Shown: positions 41,600 through 50,277, numbered from the stretch's first letter. The stretch: 53,461 nucleotides of DNA from Candidatus Moraniibacteriota bacterium (GCA_023229615.1 JALNYX010000002.1:8797-62257); one strand, 5' to 3'. Notes: generated by a model not told the origin, from the letters alone. Numbers and translations are program-made.

Positions 41600-42592
41600 T
41601 TAATTCAGTATTTCTTCCATTTTAACATCCACCACTCCGGCTCCAAGCGAAGCAATCGCGGAAAATGCCGATTTATCCAAATCAATTATTCTTCCCGGAC
41701 CAAATGGTCCAACATCATTAATTCGAACAATTATCGATTGCCCGTTATCTTTACTGATTACCTTAACATAACTTCCCTTCGGAAGCCAAGGATTGGCCGC
41801 GTAATACCCGGTAAGCGAAGGAAATATGGATTTTAGCCGCGCAGGTTGGGCGTACCAACTTGCCAAACCCGTATGCACTTTTCCAATTTTTACAAACGTT
41901 CCTTTTTTGACAATTTCTTCCACTGGTTCTTGGACGATTTCAGTATTTTTAATTTTTCGGGAAATTTCCTTTCCATTGTGATACACCACCTCATATTCAA
42001 CTTTTTTCACTCCATTTTCCCCTTTTTGCATAATCTTTTCTTCTCTCCATCCCATATCTTCATCTTTTTCGGTAACTGTTTTAAATTTAATCGACTCATT
42101 TTCAATCTCTTGTTCAACATCAACCCGGGTTATTTCAATCTTCATCCCATCAAAAACCGGGCTTGAAGTCGGAGGATTAACAATGTCAAATTCTGCCAAC
42201 TTGATTCCATTTTCAGAAAAAAACTTATCCATATCGGAAAAAATAGTCGCATACTCACTCTTTTTATTTTCATCACTTACGACAACTTTTTTCGACCTTG
42301 CAATTGAAACCTTAGAATTAGAGAATAAGACCGACTCAACATTTGGAACGATTTGATCATCTGTCCCAATCTCCATTTTTTGCTCCGCTAAAAAATCCTT
42401 CACGATTTTTTCCTGCGTATATACATCAAAAATCATTCCGTCATCATTTACTGTTATTTTTTTTCTGCCATTTTCATCCCCCCGTATCACTTCATCATTG
42501 GAAAAAAATGCCTTGGCGCTAAAGACAAAACCAAGGAATAATCCGAAAATAATTAAAATTTTTAACTTATTTTTTTTCAACATACAAAACAT
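41600..42592 (-). CDS. Exported G5/3D (RlpA-like double-psi barrel) cell-wall protein
   Basis: The 330-residue protein has an N-terminal membrane segment (about residues 9-27), a DUF348-like N-terminal region, a G5-type domain in which the fragment EVVYHNGKEISRKIKNTEIV is recognisable, and a C-terminal double-psi beta-barrel (about residues 242-328) with GLASWYAQPARLKSIFPSLT, RINDVGPFGPGRIIDLDKSA and GAGVVDVKM. This is the architecture of YabE/Rpf-type wall-remodelling proteins, in which the barrel may bind or cleave glycan. No separate lytic domain is present. Confidence 0.85.
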   Translation of the reverse strand: MFCMLKKNKLKILIIFGLFLGFVFSAKAFFSNDEVIRGDENGRKKITVNDDGMIFDVYTQEKIVKDFLAEQKMEIGTDDQIVPNVESVLFSNSKVSIARSKKVVVSDENKKSEYATIFSDMDKFFSENGIKLAEFDIVNPPTSSPVFDGMKIEITRVDVEQEIENESIKFKTVTEKDEDMGWREEKIMQKGENGVKKVEYEVVYHNGKEISRKIKNTEIVQEPVEEIVKKGTFVKIGKVHTGLASWYAQPARLKSIFPSLTGYYAANPWLPKGSYVKVISKDNGQSIIVRINDVGPFGPGRIIDLDKSAFSAIASLGAGVVDVKMEEILN

Positions 42593-42621
42593 AAAAAAAT
42601 ATACTCTTGCGATTTCATATG

Positions 42622-42640
42622 GATTAAGCTGGGCTTAATC
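42622..42640. repeat. Perfect short hairpin after comM
   Basis: GATTAAGC-TGG-GCTTAATC, an 8-bp stem with a 3-base loop, lies 15 bases past the comM stop. There is no T-run on either side, so it may stabilise the 3' end or be a weak terminator. Confidence 0.6.
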
Positions 42641-42654
42641 ATAAAACGGCGAAC

Positions 42655-44205
42655 TCACTCCGCTTTAAATCGATATTGCACCGCCTCGGCAATGTGGTCT
42701 TTTTCAATATTATCAACTCCCGCCAAATCGGCAATAGTCCGCGCAATTTTAATCAAACGAAAATATGAGCGCGCGCTAAGTCCCATAGAAGAAACTGCTC
42801 CTCGCAAAACATCCTTGCATTGCTCATTTAAAACACAAAACTTCTTGATTTGCCTGGCTCCCATTTCACTGTTAGTGATTTCCTTTGATTTTTCAAATCT
42901 TTTTTCCTGAATTCTTCTTGCGCTTTCCACTCTTTTTCTGATAGATTTGCTTGATTCTCCCCTATTTTCATCTTCCAATTTTTCAAAATCAATTCTGGGA
43001 ACTTCAATTTGCAAATCAATTCTATCCAAAATCGGTCCGGATATTTTTCTTTGATACCTTGATATCTGAGAAGGAGTACAGGAACATAGCTTTCCCGGAT
43101 CGGTCGCATTTCCGCAAGGACACGGATTCATCGCCGCCACTAGAATAAACTGAGCCGGAAATTTCAAAGTTCCTTTGGCTCGCGACACAGTAATCACCCC
43201 GTCTTCCAATGGCTGACGCAAACTTTCCATCACATTTTTCGGGAATTCAGCAAATTCATCCAAAAACAAAACTCCACGATGCGAAAGACTGATTTCTCCC
43301 GGTTTTGGATATGTACCCCCTCCTACCAAAGAAACGGCACTGGCACTATGATGGGGAGATCGAAAAGGCCGTTCCAAAACCAATGGATTATTTTTGCTCA
43401 ATTTTCCGGAAATAGAAAATATTTTTGTCGCCTCAAGTGCTTCCTTCATTGTAAGCCGCGGCAAAATAGAAACCATAGTTTTTGCCAAAAGACTTTTTCC
43501 TGATCCAGGAGGACCATTAAGAATGATATTATGCCCTCCGGCAGCAGCAATTTCCATTGCTCTCTTGGCTTGTTGTTGACCCTTAACATCTGCCATATCA
43601 TATTCACTTTTATAATCCAAGAATAAATCTTCAATTTCAGCCGGAGGAAATTCACTCACAATTTCTTCTCCGATCAGATGATTGGCAATTTGAAAAAGAC
43701 TACTGACCGGAATAATTTTTATTCCCTTTACCACGCTTGCTTCCTTGGCATTTTCGCCAGGAACATAAAGCTCCTCAAATCCTTTTTCCTTTGCCATCAG
43801 AGCAATCGGCAAAATTCCGTGTACCGCGCGCACTTTTCCATCAAGTGCCAATTCCCCGGCGAATATTTTCTTGGAAAAATCAAAATTCAACTGATTTGTC
43901 GCCATTAAAAAACCGACCGCAACAGGAAGATCATAAATCGGACTGATTTTAGGCAAATCAGCCGGAGCGAGATTAACCGTAATTCTTCCACATTGATGAG
44001 GCGGCTTGAATCCGCTATTTTTAATAGCACTGGAAACGCGATCGCGCGATTCTTTAATAGAAGTGTCCGGTAATCCCACGATCGTAAATTGATGCAACCC
44101 TCCGGAAAGTACATCTACCTCCACTTCCACCACTTCACTATCCAGTCCAATTGTAGCTGCTGAAAATACTCGAGATGGCACTTTTTTAAAAACTCTAAAT
44201 TTCAA
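42655..44205 (-). CDS. comM: YifB/ComM-family magnesium chelatase-like AAA+ ATPase
   Basis: ComM is a branch-migration helicase that helps integrate DNA taken up by natural transformation. The 516-residue protein has the N-terminal Lon-like domain (EVEVDVLSGGLHQFTIVGLP), the Walker A motif GPPGSGKSLLAKT near residue 230, Walker B region (HRGVLFLDEFAEFPKNVMES), the CPCG...CSC zinc-like cluster, and the MgChl-type C-terminal domain. Length is normal. This and RecO point to recombination of imported DNA in an otherwise reduced genome. Confidence 0.94.
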   Translation of the reverse strand: MKFRVFKKVPSRVFSAATIGLDSEVVEVEVDVLSGGLHQFTIVGLPDTSIKESRDRVSSAIKNSGFKPPHQCGRITVNLAPADLPKISPIYDLPVAVGFLMATNQLNFDFSKKIFAGELALDGKVRAVHGILPIALMAKEKGFEELYVPGENAKEASVVKGIKIIPVSSLFQIANHLIGEEIVSEFPPAEIEDLFLDYKSEYDMADVKGQQQAKRAMEIAAAGGHNIILNGPPGSGKSLLAKTMVSILPRLTMKEALEATKIFSISGKLSKNNPLVLERPFRSPHHSASAVSLVGGGTYPKPGEISLSHRGVLFLDEFAEFPKNVMESLRQPLEDGVITVSRAKGTLKFPAQFILVAAMNPCPCGNATDPGKLCSCTPSQISRYQRKISGPILDRIDLQIEVPRIDFEKLEDENRGESSKSIRKRVESARRIQEKRFEKSKEITNSEMGARQIKKFCVLNEQCKDVLRGAVSSMGLSARSYFRLIKIARTIADLAGVDNIEKDHIAEAVQYRFKAE

Positions 44206-44294
44206 ATTTTAAAATCTAACTTATTTAAAAAATATCCTAAAATTAGACATTAAATCTGAACTAGACTTAAAAATTTAAGCTTTATCCTTTTCTA

Positions 44295-44705
44295 TTATAC
44301 CACTTTTTTTCCTTTATTTCCTATAATACCAAAAATCAACATTACTGCTCCGATCGCTATAAAACTATCGGCCAAATTAAAAACCGGCCAAATTTTAAGA
44401 TCAATAAAATCCGTCACGCATCCATAAAAAATCCTATCGGCTATATTCGAAACGGCACCGGACAATATCAGTATTACGTACCAAGTATTATGTACAAAGT
44501 ATTTTTTTCTCCACAAATAAATCAGAGAAATAACAATACCAATCCACAAGAAGAAAAACATAACTTCCGGTATTTTTATTCCGAAACCCACTCCTTCATT
44601 GCAAATATAAAATCCGCCACCATAAAGATGTCGGACAATATATTTTGATAATTGATCAATAAATATCAAACTAACTATTATAAGAAATAACTTTTTTCTT
44701 AACAT
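44295..44705 (-). CDS. lspA: Lipoprotein signal peptidase (signal peptidase II)
   Basis: LspA removes signal peptides from prolipoproteins in the membrane. I choose the ATG at 44705 (MLRKKLFLIIVSLIFIDQLS) because the longer frame would overlap the DksA-like gene. The 136-residue protein has four helices, the IDQLSKY motif of helix 1 and the catalytic pair: Asp in NIADRIFYGCVTDFIDL and Asp in FNLADSFIAIG. Length is on the short side. It follows the DksA-like gene by 37 bases. Confidence 0.92.
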   Translation of the reverse strand: MLRKKLFLIIVSLIFIDQLSKYIVRHLYGGGFYICNEGVGFGIKIPEVMFFFLWIGIVISLIYLWRKKYFVHNTWYVILILSGAVSNIADRIFYGCVTDFIDLKIWPVFNLADSFIAIGAVMLIFGIIGNKGKKVV

Positions 44706-44742
44706 TTTTAGATTTGTATCAGTATTTGTAAATTCGTAGGAT

Positions 44743-45093
44743 TCAGCATTTAATGCAAGTTCTGGCGGCCGGATAAGCGCGCAATCTATCAATGTCAATA
44801 TCCTGCTGGCAATTTTCACAAAATCCATAGCTTCCATCCTCCATTCTTTTCAGAGCGTCCAACACATCCTTAAGTTGTTTCTCCAGGTCATTTTCCAAAG
44901 CTAATTTATCAGCGTACTCCTCTACCTCGGTAGCATTCTCATCACTGTCAGTTCCCAGATCCTCAAACTTCGTTTCATAGTCACCCGGAGTTCCAGTCGG
45001 GTTTGCAATTCGTTGCAAATCATTTTCCAGTTTCGTCTTTTCTTCCACCAATTTTCCTTTCAATTCATCTAATATTTTTTGTTCCAATGCCAT
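44743..45093 (-). CDS. DksA/TraR-family C4 zinc-finger protein
   Basis: The 116-residue product is taken from the ATG at 45093 (MALEQKILDELKGKLVEE); the upstream part of the frame starts with GTG and lacks family similarity. It has a long coiled-coil region (residues 1-75, acidic) and a C-terminal zinc finger C-x2-C ... C-x2-C in YGFCENCQQDIDIDRLRAYP and the terminal TCIKC. DksA-like proteins bind RNA polymerase through the secondary channel and alter promoter choice. This is a short relative; its effect on transcription is not established. Confidence 0.9.
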   Translation of the reverse strand: MALEQKILDELKGKLVEEKTKLENDLQRIANPTGTPGDYETKFEDLGTDSDENATEVEEYADKLALENDLEKQLKDVLDALKRMEDGSYGFCENCQQDIDIDRLRAYPAARTCIKC

Positions 45094-45247
45094 TTTATTC
45101 TGAACACAAAGCGCGCAGATTGCTACGGGCTTCACGTTTTATTAATAATGATTACCCTTCTATCTTACCAAAAAACCGCAAAATAGTCCAAATTATTCTT
45201 ATTAAAAAAATAACATCAATATACCGCCGAATTCTTCTTTTGATTGA

Positions 45248-45637
45248 TTAAAGAAAAATACTCTCCAAATGTTTCACTTTTGCTTCTTTTTGATCCAGGC
45301 TAAGCCAAACAGAAACCGCGTCGAAGCGCCAATTTTTATCCAGCAATTTCTTTTGTCGCAAATAAAACTGGGCGATCTTGTTTAGCTTGTGCAATTTTTG
45401 CCTGCCAATGCTTTCCTCGGGCAGTTTTTTCCCAAAAGTTTCAATTTTTCGTGTTTTTACCTCGACAAAAACCAAACAATCGCCATCTTTGGCAATAATA
45501 TCAATTTCCCCCAATCTTCTTCCCTTTAAATTGCAAAAATTAAATTCGAGAATTTTATATCCCTTTTTCTCCAAGTATTTGGCAGAAATTTTTTCTCCTG
45601 CTTCGCCAAAAGTCAAATTTTTATTTTTCCAAAACAT
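45248..45637 (-). CDS. YraN (UPF0102) family endonuclease-like protein
   Basis: The 129-residue product starts at ATG 45637 (MFWKNKNLTFGEAGEKISAK); the further upstream frame would run through a terminator hairpin. It has the YraN core (GEAGEKISAKYLEKKGYKIL, then GEIDIIAKDGDCLVFVEVKT) with the D-x(n)-E-x-K nuclease-type residues of the restriction-endonuclease-like fold. YraN proteins are thought to act with the Holliday-junction or branched-DNA pathways, but the exact reaction is uncertain. It lies about 155 bases upstream of the DksA-like gene. Confidence 0.9.
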   Translation of the reverse strand: MFWKNKNLTFGEAGEKISAKYLEKKGYKILEFNFCNLKGRRLGEIDIIAKDGDCLVFVEVKTRKIETFGKKLPEESIGRQKLHKLNKIAQFYLRQKKLLDKNWRFDAVSVWLSLDQKEAKVKHLESIFL

Positions 45638-45647
45638 ATGCTTATAA

Positions 45648-45675
45648 AAACCAAAACCCCGACGCAGCGTCGGGG
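45648..45675 (-). terminator. Intrinsic terminator at the end of the candidate RNA gene
   Basis: CCCCGACG-CAG-CGTCGGGG is a perfect 8-bp stem (45657-45675). On the minus strand it is followed by TTTTGGTTTTT. No protein gene lies upstream until 46430, so it must end the transcript from the promoter at 46248-46276 or a long read-through. Confidence 0.88.
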
Positions 45676-46241
45676 CATTCAAAAAGATATCGACTGCTAA
45701 ACTAATTTTATTTCCCGGTATCCATTTGAATTAGGTATGGAAACCGGGCTCTCGAAGCCCGCAAATAAAAATATGTGGCTGAGAGCCGCGGTGTTTTTTA
45801 TATGTACCAACATGTAAGCTGTAAATATCCTAGCCAAATTTTATTCGGCATTAAATATTATTATAAGCTGCATGTATTTTGTATACATATTCTCGATATT
45901 TGCTCTGACTTTTTATTTTTTAACAAATATCTTCTTCTACCGATCTCTGGCATATAGCCTTTAAACATGAAAGAACTAATTTTTTGTTTTTTGTTTTTGT
46001 TTTAAATCTTGGAAACCTACTTGCAAATCTCATTTTTTCAAATGAACGCTACAAGTAGGCTCCAAGTAATTTTTGTTTTTGTTTTAGTTCTCCGGTCAGA
46101 AATCGGAGAGCTTCAATATAATAATTGAAGACTCGAACAGTAGAAGAATTTTCAATCACAATTAGGGGGAAGTTGTGATTGAAAATTCTCCCACCGTTTC
46201 CACTATTTTATTGTCAAAATACTCTCGTCAACTCACTCTAC
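45650..46241 (-). ncRNA. Candidate structured non-coding RNA, about 590 nt
   Basis: No reading frame longer than about 40 codons is seen, yet the minus strand has a consensus promoter at one end, an intrinsic terminator at the other, and a chain of hairpins: a 25-bp stem (46137-46161 with 46173-46197, including three G-U pairs) with loop CUUCCCCCUAA; CTTCAAT/ATTGAAG; TCTCCG/CGGAGA; a long bipartite stem (CUUGGAG-CCUACUUG) capped by UCAUUU-GAAA-AAAUGA; and CCCGGT-TTCCAT/ATGGAT-ACCGGG. A-rich linkers built from CAAAAA surround the fourth. The G-U pairs and the GAAA loop favour the minus strand. I do not recognise it as RNase P, 6S, SRP RNA or tmRNA. Confidence 0.65.
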
Positions 46242-46247
46242 ATTCTT

Positions 46248-46276
46248 ATTATAACAAAAAATTAATCCTCCGTCAA
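46248..46276 (-). promoter_or_regulatory. Promoter of the candidate non-coding RNA
   Basis: On the minus strand TTGACG (46271-46276), a 17-base spacer and TATAAT (46248-46253). The predicted start is near 46241. Confidence 0.72.
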
Positions 46277-46370
46277 AGCGCCAAAATAAAAATACTGCAA
46301 ACAAAGCACTTTTAACTACTTTATTTTTATTTTCTTTGTTTTTTAAAATTCTCCAAAAAAATCACTTTTT

Positions 46371-46391
46371 GAGAAAGTAAATTACTTTCTC
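46371..46391 (-). terminator. Hairpin after the 466-residue membrane protein
   Basis: GAGAAAGTAA-A-TTACTTTCTC, a perfect 10-bp stem, about 40 bases past the stop. It is followed on the minus strand by AAAAAGTGATTTTTTT, so it may terminate the upstream gene, although the T-run begins 9 bases later. Confidence 0.6.
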
Positions 46392-46429
46392 GGATTCGTC
46401 CAAAAATGGCTCTGATACGGCTTTTATCA

Positions 46430-47830
46430 TTATTCAACAATTCCATCTACCTCTTCTGAAACAGTTACATTGTTAATATCATTCATATCAATAATCTGAT
46501 TATCCACCTTTTCCGCATTAACCTTATCGAAAATACTTCGCAAAGAATCCCTACTGGTACCAACCAAGAATTGATTATTCCAAATACCATAATCAATTGA
46601 ATCCCCGATTGCAGAATTGATATCTACATATCTAACTTTAAAACTATCTCCATAGGAACTGTCCTTAAATGCAAGTTTTTCCATATTACTACTTCCTCTT
46701 CCTAAAAACAAAGGTTTCAGTCCTATTATTAATCCACCTTCATTTTCTTTGATTACAAAAGGCGCAACATTAGCGTCTTTTACATTAACCGCCAATCCTA
46801 TCCTTTGATTATCTCCTGTTTTTTGCAGAAAAATCGAAAAACTCTCTTCCATTTCATCCAGTACAGCCTGCGGTAAAGAAAGATTGAACACATAAGCAAA
46901 ACGAGAAAAAGCAATTGGGTTATTATTTGCATCACTCATAATAAACTCCACCGACTTTCCATCCTGTTCAGGAGCAATATCAGAGAAAGCTTTCGTCAAC
47001 AACTGAGAAATAGAACTCTTACTTGCAGTTTCCATATCCAAATTCAAATAATTCGGTTTTTTGGAAGAATAAACGAAGTTTTCTTCAGAATCCGCATTCG
47101 ATAAGGCAGAGTTTTTACTGGAGAAATCCTTACCCAATAATTGAGAATCTACCACTCCTCGAGTAATAAAAAAATAATAAATTCCTCCCGCCACCGCCGC
47201 AAGAACAATTACAAGTACAATTATTGCGCCAACTTTCTTCCAATTCAAATGCCTTTCGATTGGATGGATGTAGTCTTCTTTTAAATCAACCACAGCCTCA
47301 ATCTTTCCTTTTTTTTCGGAATCCCAATCATTTTTTTGAAGAATATTTTCTTTTTGAAACGGAGGAACCATTCCACTATTTTCCTTCTTCTCCAAAGTTA
47401 AAAAATTTTCCCGAGGAGCAATTTCTCTTTGCTTAGTATCAGAAAGACTGTTATTTCGCACATTTTGCAACATATCAGCCCTTGGAGCAACAGGCTTTTC
47501 CAAAAACGGACTACTTGAATATTTCTTTTCAGCATTTTCAACATTATCAGCGCCGTAAACATTATTAGCATTATCCATATTTATATTTTCTTTCACAATC
47601 TCCCTTTCTGGCTCCTTGATTTGAGTAGCAATGTCCTCAGTATTAATTATCTCCTCTTTTGGAAGTCCCACTTCATTTAATTTCTCCACTAAATCATCCT
47701 TCATCGTATGCACGGAAAAATTATATTCTGAATTATTCTTCACGCCCTGCTCAGTAAAAAACACCCCCGTTTTTCTCTCTTCGTCAGTATCTTGTTTATT
47801 ATTATTGTTGTTATTGTTATTACCGAACAT
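46430..47830 (-). CDS. Membrane protein with a long disordered cytoplasmic part
   Basis: The 466-residue protein starts with an asparagine run (MFGNNNNNNNN) and a charged, disordered segment of about 190 residues, then one membrane helix (about residues 200-222, VGAIIVLVIVLAAVAGGIYY), then an extracellular domain of about 240 residues. The extracellular part has mixed strands and helices but no motif I recognise. Its start is preceded by a second A-rich stretch. It lies after pnp on the same strand. Function unknown. Confidence 0.65.
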   Translation of the reverse strand: MFGNNNNNNNNKQDTDEERKTGVFFTEQGVKNNSEYNFSVHTMKDDLVEKLNEVGLPKEEIINTEDIATQIKEPEREIVKENINMDNANNVYGADNVENAEKKYSSSPFLEKPVAPRADMLQNVRNNSLSDTKQREIAPRENFLTLEKKENSGMVPPFQKENILQKNDWDSEKKGKIEAVVDLKEDYIHPIERHLNWKKVGAIIVLVIVLAAVAGGIYYFFITRGVVDSQLLGKDFSSKNSALSNADSEENFVYSSKKPNYLNLDMETASKSSISQLLTKAFSDIAPEQDGKSVEFIMSDANNNPIAFSRFAYVFNLSLPQAVLDEMEESFSIFLQKTGDNQRIGLAVNVKDANVAPFVIKENEGGLIIGLKPLFLGRGSSNMEKLAFKDSSYGDSFKVRYVDINSAIGDSIDYGIWNNQFLVGTSRDSLRSIFDKVNAEKVDNQIIDMNDINNVTVSEEVDGIVE

Positions 47831-47919
47831 ATTTTTAATTTTTGTTTTACAAATAAAATAGAAGCAAGTTCAACTTGCTTCTATTTTACAATAAAAACTG
47901 CAAAATGCAAAATTTTTAT

Positions 47920-50043
47920 TTATTTCCTCTCTTCAATCTGCAAAGCATCTTTGTGTGAAAGATTAATCCTTCCTTTATCGTCAATTTCTTTTACTTTAAC
48001 TGGGATGATATCTCCGACTTTTACCACATCTTCAACTTTTTCCACTCGTTTTTCCGAAAGCTGAGAAATGTGAATCAATCCTTCTTGTCCTGGTAATATT
48101 TCAGCAAAAGCTCCAAAATTCATTATACGAGTGATTCTACCTTGAAATATTTCTCCGCTCTTGACTTCATGAGTAAGATTTTTGATCCATTCTTGAGCTT
48201 TCTTGGATGATTCCTGATCCGGAGAAGTGATGAAAATTGATCCATCATCTTCAATGTCAATTTCAACGCCAGTTTCATCAATAATTTCATTAATAATCTT
48301 TCCTCCGGTTCCGATAACATTTCGGATTTTTTCCGGATTAATTTTCATTATGATTATTCTTGGAGCATATTGAGACATTTCAGTTCGGGGTTCGGAAATA
48401 GTCGAAAGCATTATTTTCAAAATTTCCGCTCGATTAATCTTTGATTGCAATAATACAGCCCTCAAAATTTCCATAGTCACTCCATCAACCTTTACATCCA
48501 TTTGCAAGGCGGTAATTCCTTTTTCAGTTCCGGCCGCTTTGAAATCCATATCTCCATAATGATCTTCTAGTCCTTGAATATCGCTGAGAACCTTGAAATT
48601 TTTGTCATTTTTGCTATCGATAATAATTCCCATCGCAATTCCACTTACCGGCCTCTTGATTGGAACACCAGCATCCATCAAAGACAAAGTTGATCCGCAA
48701 GTTGAAGCCATTGAAGATGACCCGTTTGAAGAAAGAACTTCACTCACTAACAATGTCGTGTAAGGAAATTCTTCTTTGGAAGGAAGCACTGGAATCAAGG
48801 CCTTTTCAGCTAGCGCTCCATGCCCAACCTCTCTTCTACCTGGTCCACGCATTGGACGCACTTCTCCCACGGAAAATGGAGGAAAATTGTAATGATGGAT
48901 ATATCTTTTTTTCATATCCACTTCCATTGTATCAATAATCTGTTCATCGCCGGGAGATCCCAGAGTTGTAACAGTTAAAGCCTGTGTTTCTCCGCGCGTA
49001 AAAAGTCCGGTTCCATGAGTTCTTGGCAAAATTCCCACCTTACAAGTTATCTTTCTCACTTCTTCCAACTTTCTTCCATCTGGTCGATTTTCTTTTTCCA
49101 AAATATTCTTGTGAACAATCTCATCAGAAAGCTCATCAAAAACAATCTCGGAAACATCTTTTAATTTAGCCGCATCCTCAGGATAATTTTGAGCAATAAA
49201 GGCAACCACTTTTTCTTTGATTTCTTTCGTCTTAGCCTCTTTTATTTTTTTATCAGTTCCACCATAAAGTGCCTCTTCAATACCTTCCATCACTAACATT
49301 TCTCTAAGTTTTTCTTCAAATCCTTCCGGACCGACCAAGAGAACCGGCTCAGATTTCTCCTTTCCAGCTTCCTTGCGGATATCTTCAATAAAAGCAACGA
49401 TTTTATTCACAGCTTCCTGCCCAAATTCAAAAGCTTTAATAATTTCCTCTTCAGAAATTTCTTTGGTTCCCGCTTCAATCATATTTATTTTATCCTTGGT
49501 TCCGGAAATAACCAAGTCCAAATCTCCATCAGAAAGCTCTCCATTAACCGGGTTCAAAATCAACTCTCCATTTACTCTTCCAACCTTCACAGCTCCGATC
49601 GGTCCATTCCAAGGAATGTTTGAAAGTGCCAAAGCAGCAGAAGCAGCAATCATTGAAACTGTATCCGGATCATTTTCTCCATCAATCGAAAGAACAGTAA
49701 CAATAACTTGCACTTCATTTCGCATTCGGTGATTAAAAAGAGGACGGATTGTTCGATCCACAACTCTTCCGGTTAAAATTGCTTCGTCTGATGGTCGTCC
49801 TTCGCGCTTGATAAAACGGGATCCCTTGATTTTTCCAGCAGCATAATATCTTTCCTCATAATCAACCATAAGCGGAAAATATCCGGTAATATGAGAAGCT
49901 CCTTTGCTCATTACCGCAGTCGCCAAAACAACCGTATCGCCATAGCGCACAGTCACCGCCCCGCTGGCCTGCTGAGCCAAGAGTCCGGTTTCAATAGTTA
50001 ACTCTCGTCCTCCAATCTGGAGAGACCATTTTTTTTCTTGCAT
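47920..50043 (-). CDS. pnp: Polyribonucleotide nucleotidyltransferase (PNPase)
   Basis: PNPase degrades RNA 3' to 5' by phosphorolysis and works in the degradosome. The 707-residue protein has two RNase PH-like domains (the first with GDTVVLATAVMSKGASHITG, the second with RTHGTGLFTRGETQALTVTT), a KH domain (about residues 560-620, IRNVIGTGGKIINEI) and an S1 domain (about residues 625-695, GRITRIMNFGAFAEIL). Length is normal. Its leader is about 190 bases from a promoter at 50240-50268 and contains a long-range stem. Confidence 0.96.
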   Translation of the reverse strand: MQEKKWSLQIGGRELTIETGLLAQQASGAVTVRYGDTVVLATAVMSKGASHITGYFPLMVDYEERYYAAGKIKGSRFIKREGRPSDEAILTGRVVDRTIRPLFNHRMRNEVQVIVTVLSIDGENDPDTVSMIAASAALALSNIPWNGPIGAVKVGRVNGELILNPVNGELSDGDLDLVISGTKDKINMIEAGTKEISEEEIIKAFEFGQEAVNKIVAFIEDIRKEAGKEKSEPVLLVGPEGFEEKLREMLVMEGIEEALYGGTDKKIKEAKTKEIKEKVVAFIAQNYPEDAAKLKDVSEIVFDELSDEIVHKNILEKENRPDGRKLEEVRKITCKVGILPRTHGTGLFTRGETQALTVTTLGSPGDEQIIDTMEVDMKKRYIHHYNFPPFSVGEVRPMRGPGRREVGHGALAEKALIPVLPSKEEFPYTTLLVSEVLSSNGSSSMASTCGSTLSLMDAGVPIKRPVSGIAMGIIIDSKNDKNFKVLSDIQGLEDHYGDMDFKAAGTEKGITALQMDVKVDGVTMEILRAVLLQSKINRAEILKIMLSTISEPRTEMSQYAPRIIIMKINPEKIRNVIGTGGKIINEIIDETGVEIDIEDDGSIFITSPDQESSKKAQEWIKNLTHEVKSGEIFQGRITRIMNFGAFAEILPGQEGLIHISQLSEKRVEKVEDVVKVGDIIPVKVKEIDDKGRINLSHKDALQIEERK

Positions 50044-50053
50044 AAGCAGATTT

Positions 50054-50212
50054 TATCAACTTTTTGCCGATAGAATCCAAGAAAACACGCTGACAATTTC
50101 AAAACAAAATATTTTCCGCAAATATACGTCCATACGCATTACTCACGATTATGAGATTTTGTAGTATTTTAAAATCATTAGTGTGCCTGCCGGTTATCGT
50201 CAAAAGTTGATA
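50054..50212 (-). promoter_or_regulatory. Long-range stem in the pnp leader
   Basis: In the minus-strand RNA, TATCAACTTTTGACGATA (50195-50212) pairs with TATCGGCAAAAAGTTGATA (50054-50072): eleven pairs, a one-base bulge, one pair, one A-G mismatch and five pairs. The 3' arm is 10 bases before the pnp ATG. Such a structure is reminiscent of the RNase III-processed leader that controls pnp in enterobacteria, but there is no evidence of homology. Confidence 0.6.
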
Positions 50213-50239
50213 TAAAAAAATTATAAATTTACTACTACA

Positions 50240-50268
50240 ATTCTACCAAAAAAACCTCAGAAAGTCAA
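50240..50268 (-). promoter_or_regulatory. Promoter of pnp
   Basis: On the minus strand TTGACT (50263-50268), a 17-base spacer and TAGAAT (50240-50245). It lies directly downstream of the terminator of the RRM gene. Confidence 0.65.
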
Positions 50269-50277
50269 CCAAAACAC

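Noticed and set aside
44706..44837. Longer start for lspA
   Set aside because: The extra 44 residues overlap the DksA-like gene and do not look like the LspA N-terminus, which begins with the first membrane helix.
45638..45682. Upstream extension of the YraN-like frame
   Set aside because: The extension runs through a perfect terminator hairpin and lacks similarity; the ATG at 45637 fits the family.
45775..45957. 60-codon frame on the plus strand in the candidate RNA region
   Set aside because: It has no ribosome binding site, is rich in Tyr, Phe and Ile from AT-rich sequence, and runs against the structured minus-strand RNA.
45650..46241. RNase P RNA, 6S RNA, SRP RNA or tmRNA as identity of the candidate RNA
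   Set aside because: The conserved RNase P motifs, the tmRNA tRNA-like ends and the SRP core motif were looked for and not found; tmRNA is already present at 16703-17112.
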